Positions 34,392-43,532 are shown, numbered from the stretch's first letter. The stretch is 64,000 bases of DNA from G963422745 sp963422745 (GCA_963422745.1 OY730477.1:1488001-1552000), one strand, 5' to 3'. Notes: generated by a model from the letters alone, not told the origin. A program made the numbers and translations.

Positions 34392-35453
34392 ATGCGAACC
34401 GAGATTGATACCGAACTGCTGGGCAAGACCGTCCAGGGCCTTTTTGTTCATAAACAGGGCGAGATGATGAGTGCGATAGTCCATATCGGCGAGCAACTCG
34501 GGCTGTTCACTACCCTCGCCGATACGGGTCCCGCTACGTCACAGGACCTGGCGGCGAAGCTTGATCTGCATGAACGGTGGGTACGTGAATGGTTGCATGC
34601 GATAGCTGCGGCTGGGTTGGCTGAGCATGCCGATGGTGTGTTCGCACTCACTCCCGAGGCGATCGCGGTCCTGGCCACTCCCGATCATCCTGCATCGGTT
34701 ATTGGGGTGTTTGGTTTGCCGATTACCCACCGTGAAATACGGCGCACGCTGGAGGCGTTTTCCACCGGGATTGGTCTTACCTGGAGCGAGCATGGCGATC
34801 ATGCCTGCCACTTTCAGGCGGCGATGGGTGCTGCAGGGCAGCGGGCCTGGTTGGTTCCAGTGATACTTGACTCGCTTGCGGGAATGACCGAACGCCTTAC
34901 CGCCGGGGCCACTGTCGTTGATATCGGCTGCGGTGCCGGTGTGGCGGCCGAGGTGATTGCCGAGGCGTTTCCGGACTCGGAGGTGATCGGTGTGGATCCA
35001 TCGGCCCACGCCATTGCGGCCGCAACGCAGCGCACTGCCAGGCTTGACAACATTGAGTTCCGGCACGGCACGTTTGACGATTTGGGAGAATTTGAAGACG
35101 TTGATCTGCTGATTACCTTGGACGTGCTGCATGACCTTCCCCGTCCGGCGACTGCGATGGCATCAGCGGCTTCGTGCCTGGCAGACGACGGTGTATGGCT
35201 GGTGGCTGACGTCAAGACCCGTGGCGGACTGGAGGCGAATCGCAGGATTCCTGTGCTTCCGCTTATGTATTCAATGTCGGTACTGTATTGCTTGTCGTCT
35301 GCGATGTCGGAGCCTGAAGGGGCCGGTCTAGGCACGCTTGGGCTTACTGCTGAGGTCTTTGAGGCGCTGGCGGCGGATGCCGGGTTTGCTTCGGTGGATG
35401 TCCGCTCGTTTGAGATAGATCCCCTGAACCGGTATTTCGTGGTCCGTCGTTGA
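34392..35453 (+). CDS. SAM-dependent methyltransferase with N-terminal winged helix
   Basis: A 353-residue class I methyltransferase. The first 120 residues form a winged-helix dimerisation-like domain (LGLFTTLADTGPATSQDLA, LHERWVREWLHA), then a Rossmann domain with VVDIGCGAGVAAEVI at about 174-188 and VIGVDPSAHAI. The architecture is like mycobacterial Rv2258c-type enzymes and plant/actinobacterial O-methyltransferases; the substrate is unknown. AAAGGG precedes the ATG. It is transcribed after cinA with a 16-nt gap. A 129-bp duplication follows its end. Confidence 0.8.
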   Translation: MRTEIDTELLGKTVQGLFVHKQGEMMSAIVHIGEQLGLFTTLADTGPATSQDLAAKLDLHERWVREWLHAIAAAGLAEHADGVFALTPEAIAVLATPDHPASVIGVFGLPITHREIRRTLEAFSTGIGLTWSEHGDHACHFQAAMGAAGQRAWLVPVILDSLAGMTERLTAGATVVDIGCGAGVAAEVIAEAFPDSEVIGVDPSAHAIAAATQRTARLDNIEFRHGTFDDLGEFEDVDLLITLDVLHDLPRPATAMASAASCLADDGVWLVADVKTRGGLEANRRIPVLPLMYSMSVLYCLSSAMSEPEGAGLGTLGLTAEVFEALAADAGFASVDVRSFEIDPLNRYFVVRR

Positions 35454-35525
35454 CTCAATCTGAAGAACGGCTAGCGGTACCCTTCTGAGTTACCTCGGTA
35501 CCCTTCGGTTCGGCCAGCTTCGTTC

Positions 35526-35788
35526 CTGCTGGAGCCACTGACATCTCGCCACTATGGGTGGCGTATTCACCAACCGTGCGGATAACCCAAACGTTCAGAT
35601 CCGTATTGCGTTCAGTCCCGTGTCTGACTAGAGGTGGCCCATCTGACTAGAGGTTAAGACTGCTGGAGCCACTGACATCTCGCCACTATGGGTGGCGTAT
35701 TCACCAACCGTGCGGATAACCCAAACGTTCAGATCCGTATTGCGTTCAGTCCCGTGTCTGACTAGAGGTGGCCCATCTGACTAGAGGT
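35526..35788. repeat. Perfect 129-bp tandem duplication
   Basis: Copy 1 is 35526-35654 and copy 2 is 35660-35788, identical base for base and separated by TAAGA (period 134). Each copy holds a small hairpin CGCCAC-TATGG-GTGGCG and ends with two TCTGACTAGAGGT blocks. Copy 2 runs into the last codons of msrB, which is read from the other strand. No gene is seen in the 327-bp gap, which is mostly this repeat. Confidence 0.95.
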
Positions 35789-36188
35789 GGTCGTTGTCGT
35801 CACGGTCCAGTCTCAGGGCGGCTGAGTTCATGCAGTAGCGCTGACCGGTTGGACGGGGACCGTCGTCAAAGCGATGGCCAAGGTGCGCGCCACAACGGAT
35901 ACAAACGGCCTCCTCACGTACCATGCCGTGGGAGGTGTCAGCGGTGAAGCCCACTACATCAGGTTCAAGGGTGTCGAAGAAGCTGGGCCATCCCGTACCT
36001 GAGTTGAATTTGGTTGTGCTCGAAAATAGCGCCGCATCGCAAACCACACACATGTAGGTGCCGTCGTCGTGGCAGTTCCAGTACTCACCTGTGAACGGCT
36101 GCTCGGTGCTGGCCTGCTGTGTCACGGCGTACTGCTCCGGTGTGAGCCGGGTACGCAGCTCGGTCTTGTCAAAGCCAGGGTTTGTCAT
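35781..36188 (-). CDS. msrB: Peptide-methionine (R)-S-oxide reductase
   Basis: MsrB repairs oxidised methionine residues. The 135 residues contain the zinc pairs CVVC and CIRC, the block SGTGWPSFFD, and the catalytic cysteine in GQRYCMNSAALRL. I chose ATG 36188 because GGGAGA precedes it on the reverse strand; the longer ORF (to 36251) runs into repeats of the recA promoter region. The final codons lie inside the second copy of the 129-bp duplication. It is divergent from recA. Confidence 0.94.
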   Translation of the reverse strand: MTNPGFDKTELRTRLTPEQYAVTQQASTEQPFTGEYWNCHDDGTYMCVVCDAALFSSTTKFNSGTGWPSFFDTLEPDVVGFTADTSHGMVREEAVCIRCGAHLGHRFDDGPRPTGQRYCMNSAALRLDRDDNDHL

Positions 36189-36204
36189 TGGATCTCCCGG
36201 TTGA

Positions 36205-36343
36205 TCGTATTCACACCAATCGTATTCATACCAATTGCTTGACCGAACCAATTGCTTGACCGAACCAATTGCTTGACCGAACCTACGTTCGCAATTACTA
36301 TAGTGTAATTCCGTAGATAGGCCACGAAGGGATAGGCCACGAA
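36205..36343. repeat. Three sets of short tandem repeats upstream of recA
   Basis: A 15-mer TCGTATTCACACCAA is at 36205-36219 and 36220-36234 (one mismatch). A 17-mer CCAATTGCTTGACCGAA is present three times at 36231-36281. A 13-mer GATAGGCCACGAA is at 36316-36328 and 36331-36343. Each 17-mer contains TTGACC, a possible -35 element. Confidence 0.9.
36273..36301 (+). promoter_or_regulatory. SOS-type recA promoter with LexA box
   Basis: CGAACCTACGTTCG at 36278-36291 matches the actinobacterial/Bacillus-type LexA box CGAAC-N4-GTTCG exactly. It lies between a -35-like TTGACC (36273-36278) and a -10-like TACTAT (36296-36301), spacing 17. LexA bound here would block recA transcription. Confidence 0.85.
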
Positions 36344-36452
36344 TGTATGGGCGACGAAGCCTGATCCCAAGAGACTGTCACACCCTCTCGGTAGGTTCAC
36401 ATCCGTTCAAGCCTCCCCCGACAGCTTTCAAAAACACAACTAGGAGAAAACA

Positions 36453-37490
36453 GTGGAACGCCACAAGGCACTCGACATAGCACTCGGTCAGATCGAAAAG
36501 CAGTTCGGCCGCGGCTCGGTCATGAAGATGGGCGAGAAAACCACGCTGGGGATCGAATCGGTGCCCACAGGAGCTCTCGCCCTCGACCTGGCGCTCGGTA
36601 TCGGTGGCTTGCCCCGCGGGCGGGTTACCGAGATCTACGGCCCGGAATCTTCCGGCAAGACCACCCTCGCCACTCATGTGGTGGCCGAAGCCCAAAGAAA
36701 CGGCGGTATGTGTGCCTACATTGACGCCGAGCATGCAATGGATCCGGTGTACGCCAAAGCCATTGGCGTGGACATTGACGAGTTGTTGATTTCTCAGCCC
36801 GACACCGGGGAACAGGCCCTTGAAATCACCAACATGCTCGTCCGTTCCAGTGCGCTTGACGTGATCGTGATCGACTCGGTTGCGGCGCTCACACCCCGGG
36901 CCGAGATTGAGGGCGAGATGGGCGACACTCATGTCGGTCTTCAGGCTCGGCTCATGTCGCAAGCTCTGCGCAAACTCACGGGCAACCTGAGCAAGTCCAA
37001 GACGATCTGCATATTCATCAACCAGTTGCGCGAGAAGATCGGCGTGATGTTCGGGTCGCCCGAGACAACCCCCGGAGGCCGGGCGCTCAAGTTCTACTCG
37101 TCGGTGCGTCTGGATATCCGCCGCATTGAGTCGATAAAGAACGGAGTTGAGGTCGTGGGCAACCGCACCCGGGTGAAGGTCGTGAAGAACAAGTGCGCCC
37201 CGCCCTTCAGGCAGGCTGAGTTCGACATCATGTACGGGTCCGGAATCTCCCGCGAGGGATCTGTCCTTGATCTGGCTGTCCGTGAGAGCATCGTCAAGAA
37301 ATCGGGTTCCTGGTACACCTACGGCGGTGAGCAGCTTGGTCAGGGGCGCGAAAAGGCCAAGCAGTTCCTGTCGGAAAACGCCGAGATCATGGTCGAGATC
37401 TCCGACCGGGTATGGAAGGCGGTAATGCCGGAACCCGACGAGGAGTTCTCCGACAGTGACGACCTCCCGATTGCGATTGAGGATCGATAG
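36453..37490 (+). CDS. recA: Recombinase A
   Basis: RecA drives homologous recombination and triggers LexA self-cleavage. The 345 residues have Walker A GPESSGKTT, Walker B-region LDVIVIDSVAAL, and the loop sequence INQLREKIGVMFGSPETTPGG. There is no intein, unlike some mycobacterial RecA. The GTG start has AGGAG about 8 nt upstream. No recX follows; miaB is next after a 112-bp gap. A LexA box lies upstream. Confidence 0.98.
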   Translation: MERHKALDIALGQIEKQFGRGSVMKMGEKTTLGIESVPTGALALDLALGIGGLPRGRVTEIYGPESSGKTTLATHVVAEAQRNGGMCAYIDAEHAMDPVYAKAIGVDIDELLISQPDTGEQALEITNMLVRSSALDVIVIDSVAALTPRAEIEGEMGDTHVGLQARLMSQALRKLTGNLSKSKTICIFINQLREKIGVMFGSPETTPGGRALKFYSSVRLDIRRIESIKNGVEVVGNRTRVKVVKNKCAPPFRQAEFDIMYGSGISREGSVLDLAVRESIVKKSGSWYTYGGEQLGQGREKAKQFLSENAEIMVEISDRVWKAVMPEPDEEFSDSDDLPIAIEDR

Positions 37491-37525
37491 CAGCCGTACC
37501 GTCGGCCTCGTGTGGTAATCCCGGA

Positions 37526-37545
37526 CGGCTCATCGGTCCGAGCCG
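37526..37545 (+). terminator. Hairpin in the recA-miaB gap
   Basis: CGGCTC (37526-37531), loop of 8, GAGCCG (37540-37545) form a perfect 6-bp stem about 36 nt after recA. No T-run follows, so it could be a weak terminator. The rest of the gap has no gene. Confidence 0.3.
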
Positions 37546-37602
37546 GTTCATCACAATGGTGACGCAACGGTGGCATCGCATCGTTGGGTACCCTGGTAGG
37601 TG

Positions 37603-39075
37603 ATGGTGCATTCCAGCGAAACAGGCAGGTCATATCTGGTTCGTACCTATGGGTGCCAGATGAACGAGCACGATTCGGAGCGGATCGCCGGACTGCTCGA
37701 AGCTGAAGGCATGAGTCCATCGGAGTCCATGGATGAGGCCGACGTCATTGTCTTAAACACATGCTGCATCCGTGAAAACGCGGACAACAAGCTCTACGGG
37801 CTGCTCGGCAACCTGAAGGCGTTGAAATCGGCGAAGCCCGAACTGCAGATCGCCGTAGGTGGCTGCCTGGCTCAAAAGGATCGTCAACTCATCCGCGAGC
37901 GAGCGAGCCATGTTGATGTGGTTTTCGGCACACACAACCTCCAGCGGGCACCGGATCTGCTGCGACAGTCGGCGACCACCGGCCCCGTCGTCGAGGTCCT
38001 TTCTGAGACCGACGCCAAAGACGCCGACACCTTTGCATCGGCTCTTCCCGTCCGACGTGAACTACGACACGCCGGGTGGGTGACAATCCAGGTCGGTTGC
38101 GACAACACCTGTGCGTTCTGCATAGTGCCAGCCGTTCGCGGTGCTGAATCCAGCCGGGCGTTTGGGGATGTGGTGGCTGAAGTCGAAGCCCTGGCTGCCG
38201 ACGGCGTAAGCGAAGTCACGCTGCTAGGTCAAAACGTCAACAGCTACGGACGTGACACAGCACTTCGGCGCCGTAGAGAATCCAGCGATGATGACGCCTG
38301 GTGGTGCGGCCGTAGCTGGCTGACCGATCGTCGTGCCCGGCCCCTGTTCGCCGATCTGTTGCGCGCCGTGGGCAACGTTGACGGGATCCGCCGGGTCCGT
38401 TTCACCAGCCCTCATCCCAAGGACATGAGATCCGAGACATTCGCGGCAATGGCGGAAACCGACGCTGTCTGCGCTCATCTGCATTTTCCGTTGCAGTCGG
38501 GTTCCGATGAGGTACTTGCCGCGATGCACCGTGGCTACACCGCCGAGCGTTACTTGCAGAAACTTGCCCAGGCGCGATCCGCAGTGGCAGACCTGGCGGT
38601 GTCGACCGACATCATCGTCGGATTCCCGGGTGAGACCGACGACGACTTCGATCGAACCCTGGAAGTTGCCGCCGCGGCAGCTTTTGACCACGCTTTCACC
38701 TTCGTGTTTTCGCCCCGGCCGGGTACGGAAGCCGCAGAGATGACCGACCGGTTCGTGCCACACCGTATCGCCGTCGGGCGATACGAGAAGCTAAGGGTCG
38801 TGATCGAAAGGTCGAGTCTGCGATCAAACCAATCCCGCATCGGTCGGATTGAGGAGGTGGTGATACAAGGACCGTCCAAAAAGGATCCGTGCATGCTCAC
38901 CGGTCGCACCCGACGCAACACCTTGGTGCACTTTCCTTCCGAAACAACCATCCGGGTCGGTACGTATGCCTTGGTCAAGATCACCGATGCAGCGATGAAT
39001 CATCTGCGAGGCGAGTTGGTTGAGGTGACGATTCCTGCGCGTCATCGTGTCCGCATTCCGGTGGCCGTCGGCTGA
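37603..39075 (+). CDS. miaB: tRNA-2-methylthio-N6-dimethylallyladenosine synthase
   Basis: MiaB is a radical-SAM enzyme adding a methylthio group to i6A37 of tRNA. The 490 residues show the three N-terminal cluster cysteines (YGCQMNEHDSE, NTCCIRENA, GGCLAQ), the radical-SAM CDNTCAFC, and a C-terminal TRAM-like region. An insert of about 30 residues after NVNSYGRDT (LRRRRESSDDDAWWCGRSW) is charged and unusual. The start is ATG 37603 (GTG 37600 also possible). Its substrate modification is made by miaA, the next gene. Confidence 0.95.
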   Translation: MVHSSETGRSYLVRTYGCQMNEHDSERIAGLLEAEGMSPSESMDEADVIVLNTCCIRENADNKLYGLLGNLKALKSAKPELQIAVGGCLAQKDRQLIRERASHVDVVFGTHNLQRAPDLLRQSATTGPVVEVLSETDAKDADTFASALPVRRELRHAGWVTIQVGCDNTCAFCIVPAVRGAESSRAFGDVVAEVEALAADGVSEVTLLGQNVNSYGRDTALRRRRESSDDDAWWCGRSWLTDRRARPLFADLLRAVGNVDGIRRVRFTSPHPKDMRSETFAAMAETDAVCAHLHFPLQSGSDEVLAAMHRGYTAERYLQKLAQARSAVADLAVSTDIIVGFPGETDDDFDRTLEVAAAAAFDHAFTFVFSPRPGTEAAEMTDRFVPHRIAVGRYEKLRVVIERSSLRSNQSRIGRIEEVVIQGPSKKDPCMLTGRTRRNTLVHFPSETTIRVGTYALVKITDAAMNHLRGELVEVTIPARHRVRIPVAVG

Positions 39076-39140
39076 CGTGAACGTCACGGCCCAACGTGGC
39101 AGGCCTGTGTCGCTGTCTCGGGCTTTACCATAAAGGTGTC

Positions 39141-40088
39141 GTGAACCCCGATATCCCTGGTTGGTCAGCTCGTCCATTGGCGATTCTTGGGCCGACGGCG
39201 TCCGGCAAGTCCGCCTTGGCGATGGCTGTTGCCGAACGAATTGGCCCCGTGGAACTCGTGTCAGTCGATTCAATGCAGGTGTATCGCGGCATGGATATCG
39301 GAACCGCCAAGCCCAGTGTCGTTGAACAAACCAGTGTCCGCCATCACCTGATCGATCTGGTCGATCCCAACGAGGAGTTCACTCTCGGAGAGTTCAAGAA
39401 GCATGCCATCAAGGCGCTAGCCGATATACGTGCCCGCGGCAACGTAGCTGTGCTGGTCGGAGGCACCGGCCTTTACCTGCGTGCCGTTATTGACAATCTC
39501 GACATCCCGGGTCGATTCCCTGAAGTTCTCGCCGAGATTGACGCAGTTGCCGACACCTCCGCTTTGTATTGCCGGCTCAAAGAACTCGATTCCGTAGCCG
39601 CTGCACGCATCAACGCAGCCAACCGACGCCGGATCCTGCGCGCACTTGAGGTCACTATCGGCAGTGGTCGCAGATTCTCCGACTACGGACCCGGCCTGCA
39701 TGTTTATCGGCCCACGTTGTTCGTTCAGATTGCTCTGCGATGGCCTCGTGAGGAACTTGATCGACGAATCGCACGACGCTGGAAACAGCAACTGGAGGCC
39801 GGATTCCTTGACGAGGTTAGGGCACTTGATGCCGTTCGCCTGTCTCGCACTGCAGCGCAGGCACTCGGCTATAGAGAGTTCATCGAACATCTGCGTGGGG
39901 AGATATCGCTGGAGGATGCGCTGGACACGGCGATACGGCGCACGTACCGTTTCGCACGTCGCCAACAACGATGGCTTCGTCGTGATCCGCGTGTGCACTG
40001 GATCGACGCCCCAGCGGAGTTGTCAGCAGTTCTACGATTGTGGGAAGAGGGGGCTTGCGGCGGGATTGGCGAGCGTTGCGATGTGTGA
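39141..40088 (+). CDS. miaA: tRNA dimethylallyltransferase
   Basis: MiaA adds the dimethylallyl group to A37 of tRNAs reading UNN codons. The 315 residues begin near the P-loop GPTASGKSALA and include SVDSMQVYRGMDIGTAKP and GGTGLYLRAVIDNL, family hallmarks. GTG 39141 is preferred because AAAGG is 4 nt upstream and the conserved protein begins there; GTG 39096 would add 15 residues. It lies between miaB and dapF in the classical actinobacterial order. Confidence 0.95.
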   Translation: MNPDIPGWSARPLAILGPTASGKSALAMAVAERIGPVELVSVDSMQVYRGMDIGTAKPSVVEQTSVRHHLIDLVDPNEEFTLGEFKKHAIKALADIRARGNVAVLVGGTGLYLRAVIDNLDIPGRFPEVLAEIDAVADTSALYCRLKELDSVAAARINAANRRRILRALEVTIGSGRRFSDYGPGLHVYRPTLFVQIALRWPREELDRRIARRWKQQLEAGFLDEVRALDAVRLSRTAAQALGYREFIEHLRGEISLEDALDTAIRRTYRFARRQQRWLRRDPRVHWIDAPAELSAVLRLWEEGACGGIGERCDV

Positions 40089-40133
40089 GTTGTTGTGGGT
40101 CCGACGCTGCGGCCTGCGACAATATTGGTCGTT

Positions 40134-40943
40134 ATGACTGTCCGTCTCAGCAAACACCATGGCTTGGGCAACGACTTCCTCGTCGTGTTGGCATCGCAGT
40201 TGCCCGATGACGCGGCCAAACGGGCTCGCCGCTGGTGTGAACGCCGAACTGGCATCGGAGCGGATGGTCTGATCTTCGGCCTGCTCCACAACGACACGGT
40301 GAAGATGCGCCTATTCAACAGCGATGGCGGCGAAGCTGAGGTCAGCGGCAACGGTCTGCGATGCCTCGCACAGGCCGTAGCCCGCCAACATGGCGTCATT
40401 ACCCTTGAAATCGACGTCTGGACCCCGGCCGGGAGACGGCACTGCACTGTGAAACCCGGCCGCGCAGCAAACACAGTCACCGCGATCGTGGACATGGGTG
40501 CTGTGCGCCCGGGCCCGGACCCCGATACGGACGATCTTATTGCCGCCGTTGGCGAGACCGTCGCGGATGTAAGGTGCTGGACCACCGGCAGCGTGGGCAA
40601 CCCTCACGCAGTATGCGAAGTTGATGATCCCTACGCCATCAACTTGAACAAGGCCGGTACCGGTGTCGAGTCACACTTTCGCGGCGGGATCAACGTCCAT
40701 TTTGTAACCGTCGCGGGGCCCAACGAACTGCTCGCACGGGTTTGGGAGCGAGGTGCTGGTGTCACTGGCGCTTGCGGCAGCGGCGCTGTGGTGATGTCCG
40801 ACTGGTTTTACCGAAGAGGCCTCGTGGGACCCAGGGTCGTGGTCCGAATGCCTGGCGGAGACGCCTTGGTAGACCTTGAAGAGTCGCCGACCCTTTCCGG
40901 TCCGGTGGTGCATGTTGCCGATATTGAGATGCCCGATGAATGA
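40134..40943 (+). CDS. dapF: Diaminopimelate epimerase
   Basis: DapF converts LL- to meso-diaminopimelate, the cross-linking residue of peptidoglycan and lysine precursor. The 269 residues have the two catalytic cysteines in GNGLRC and GACGSGAV, and the start MTVRLSKHHGLGNDF is typical. ATG 40134 was chosen over a GTG-type start at 40095 because conservation begins here. The stop overlaps the hflX ATG (40936), so the two are probably co-translated. Confidence 0.95.
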   Translation: MTVRLSKHHGLGNDFLVVLASQLPDDAAKRARRWCERRTGIGADGLIFGLLHNDTVKMRLFNSDGGEAEVSGNGLRCLAQAVARQHGVITLEIDVWTPAGRRHCTVKPGRAANTVTAIVDMGAVRPGPDPDTDDLIAAVGETVADVRCWTTGSVGNPHAVCEVDDPYAINLNKAGTGVESHFRGGINVHFVTVAGPNELLARVWERGAGVTGACGSGAVVMSDWFYRRGLVGPRVVVRMPGGDALVDLEESPTLSGPVVHVADIEMPDE

Positions 40944-42423
40944 GACGCATCGCGGTGGGTTCGGCGAGTTTGGTGGCGAGATCGACGGCTTTATCGAACG
41001 GACGTTTCGGGAGCGGATAGTCGTGGTTGGGGTGACCTCCACGGGGGCTGATCCCGAACAAAGCGAGATGTCGCTCGACGAACTGGAACTTCTGGTTGCC
41101 ACGGCGGGTACCGATGCGGTCGGACGGCTACATCAGCGCCGCGATCAACCGGATCCGGCCACTTATGTCGGCAGCGGCAAAGCGCAGGAGATCCGAGCCC
41201 TGGCCGAGGCGGTCGACTGCGACACGGTAGTGTTCGACGATGAACTGAGCCCTGCCCAGCAGTTCAACCTCGAGAAGATCCTAGGACGTAGCGCACTTGA
41301 TCGCACCACGGTCATCCTCGACATCTTCGCCCAGAACGCAGGTACCTTTGAAGGCAAGGCACAGGTGGAGTTGGCCCAGCTTCGCTACCGGCTTCCTCGT
41401 CTGCGGGGAGTGGGCCGAATCCTCAGCCAACAAGGCGGTGGCATCGGCACCCGAGGCCCTGGCGAGACCCGTCTCGAGGTCGACCGCAGGCGTCTGCTGC
41501 GGCGGGTCCACAAGCTCGACGCAGACCTGCGAAAGGTTCGAGCGCATCGTCGTACCCGCTCCAAGCGCAGGGCATCCACTCGCAACCGAGCCGTCGCCAT
41601 CGTCGGCTACACAAATGCGGGCAAATCCTGTTTGCTGAACCGTTTGACCGCCGCCGATGTACTGGTCGAGGATCGCCTGTTCGCCACGCTCGACACGACT
41701 ACGCGCGGTCTGTCCCTGCCGGGTGGTGAGACGGTCTTCGTCACCGACACCGTCGGATTCGTTCGCAAGCTGCCCCATCAACTCGTCACGGCTTTTGCGG
41801 CCACGCTGGATGTGGTCCGTGACGCCGACCTGTTGATCCACGTGGTTGATGGTGCCGGGGCCGACCCATCCGGATCGATCGAAACTGTGCGGTCTGTGCT
41901 CGCCGAGATCGGTGCCGCACATATCCCCGAACTGCTTGTCTTCAACAAGTGCGACCGGTTCCACCCCGATGGATCAAGCCACCGAAGGCCTGATCCAAGC
42001 CGTCACAGGCCTGACCCTAGTCAAGCCGGTGGATCAACTAACGACAGGGTAGGGCCGTCAAGGTGCCATGATCGGGCGGTGACGGTGTCGGCCCTAACCG
42101 GCGAGAACATGGACCTGTTGAGACATGCGATCGCCGAGGAACTCCGCTCGAGCGCAACGATCGTTGAGTTGCTGGTGCCGTGGGAGCGTGGCGACGTGCT
42201 GGCGGGGGTGCACCGGGAAGGTCAGGTGTTGTCCGAAACCCCCGAAGAGTTGGGGATGCGTCTCAGGGCGCGGCTCGATCAGGCGTCGGTGGCGGTGCTG
42301 CGGGACTACGTGCAAACCCCCCAGCAACTCTCAGCGCATGGTCTGTCACGGTCGGTACGACGTGACGGGCCAGAACCTGATGCCTCCCCGGTCAAGGCGG
42401 CGATTCCGGAGATTTCGGGTTGA
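40936..42423 (+). CDS. hflX: GTPase HflX
   Basis: HflX is a ribosome-associated GTPase that splits stalled ribosomes. The 495 residues have the N-terminal HflX domain with TYVGSGKAQEI and GRILSQQGGGIGTRGPGE, then a G domain with P-loop VGYTNAGKS, DTVGF and NKCD (about residue 337). Between NKCD and VTVSALTGEN (about 382) there is a low-complexity insert with SSHRRPDPSRHRPDPS, encoded by repeated DNA (41971-42040). Its stop overlaps the dapC ATG. ATG 40936 is preferred over 40876, which lies in dapF. Confidence 0.94.
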   Translation: MNETHRGGFGEFGGEIDGFIERTFRERIVVVGVTSTGADPEQSEMSLDELELLVATAGTDAVGRLHQRRDQPDPATYVGSGKAQEIRALAEAVDCDTVVFDDELSPAQQFNLEKILGRSALDRTTVILDIFAQNAGTFEGKAQVELAQLRYRLPRLRGVGRILSQQGGGIGTRGPGETRLEVDRRRLLRRVHKLDADLRKVRAHRRTRSKRRASTRNRAVAIVGYTNAGKSCLLNRLTAADVLVEDRLFATLDTTTRGLSLPGGETVFVTDTVGFVRKLPHQLVTAFAATLDVVRDADLLIHVVDGAGADPSGSIETVRSVLAEIGAAHIPELLVFNKCDRFHPDGSSHRRPDPSRHRPDPSQAGGSTNDRVGPSRCHDRAVTVSALTGENMDLLRHAIAEELRSSATIVELLVPWERGDVLAGVHREGQVLSETPEELGMRLRARLDQASVAVLRDYVQTPQQLSAHGLSRSVRRDGPEPDASPVKAAIPEISG

Positions 42424-43532
42424 TGACGAAGGGCATCGTTTTGCCCCGGTACCCCTATGACGTGCTGGATCGATACCGGACGTATGCCTCAGAGGTTCAC
42501 GGGACCGTTGTTGATTGCTCCATAGGCACCCCTGTCGATGCGCCCCCGAAGGCTGTTGTGCGTGCGCTTGGTACGTCGGGTACCGAGCGGGGCTATCCCC
42601 CGTCGATCGGCACACAGGCGTATCGCGAGGCCGGGGCACGCTGGCTGAAGCGGGAGTTCGGTGTGACGGTTGATCCAGCGACGCAAATCGGCGCCACGGT
42701 GGGTACCAAGGAGTTCGTGGCCGGAGCACCCCAGCACTTGCGCCTACGCAGACCCGACCTCGACACGGTGCTGTACCCGGCTATTTCGTACCCCACATAT
42801 GCCATGGGCGCTCTGCTGTCGGGATGCCGGGCGGTGCCCGTACCTGTGGATGAGCGCTGGTGTCTGGATCTTGAGGCAATCGACCCCGACGACGCCAGCC
42901 GGGCACTGTGCCTATGGGTCAACACGCCCGGTAATCCCGCCGGTGGGCTCGATGACTTGGCTTCCGTGGCTGCTTGGGGCCGGGCCAATGACACTTTGAT
43001 TCTCAGCGACGAGTGCTACATCGAGTTCACGTGGTCCGGGCGTCCACGAACGGTCCTCTCGTCGGGAACCGATGGTGTTGTTGCCCTTCACTCGCTGTCC
43101 AAGCGTTCGAACCTTGCTGGCGTCCGGGCTGGTTTTTTTGCGGGTGATCCAGAACTCGTCGACTATTTCAAGGAGCTCCGAAAGCATGCCGGGCTGATGG
43201 TGCCGGGGCCGGTTCAGGCCGCGGCCGCGGCTGCTTTCGACGATCAGGATCATGTTGTCGCTCAACGTCTCATATACGCAGAGCGTCTGGCTATCGGCAT
43301 CGAAATGTTCGCAGCCGTGGGCGTGGAGGTTGCGATGCCCGCTGGCGGGTTCTATCTCTGGGCACCAGCGCCAAAAGGCGATGCCTGGGCTCTCATCTCT
43401 ACGTTGGCTGAAGCCGCCGGTGTGATCGTGAGCCACGGCGAGTTCTACGGTGAAGCCGGACGCGGATTCGTTCGGTTCGCAGCGGTTCAACCCACCGACG
43501 TGCTGCGCTCCGCATTGCGGCGCTTGTCCTAG
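42423..43532 (+). CDS. dapC: Succinyldiaminopimelate transaminase
   Basis: A 369-residue class I aminotransferase of the DapC subfamily, making N-succinyl-LL-diaminopimelate. PLP-binding features include SLSKRSNLAGVRAGFF with the Schiff-base lysine, NTPGNPAGG, and SDECYIEF. It overlaps the hflX stop (TGATG). Subfamily choice rests on sequence type plus nearby dapD and dapE; related transaminases can have other substrates. A large repeat array follows the stop codon. Confidence 0.88.
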   Translation: MTKGIVLPRYPYDVLDRYRTYASEVHGTVVDCSIGTPVDAPPKAVVRALGTSGTERGYPPSIGTQAYREAGARWLKREFGVTVDPATQIGATVGTKEFVAGAPQHLRLRRPDLDTVLYPAISYPTYAMGALLSGCRAVPVPVDERWCLDLEAIDPDDASRALCLWVNTPGNPAGGLDDLASVAAWGRANDTLILSDECYIEFTWSGRPRTVLSSGTDGVVALHSLSKRSNLAGVRAGFFAGDPELVDYFKELRKHAGLMVPGPVQAAAAAAFDDQDHVVAQRLIYAERLAIGIEMFAAVGVEVAMPAGGFYLWAPAPKGDAWALISTLAEAAGVIVSHGEFYGEAGRGFVRFAAVQPTDVLRSALRRLS

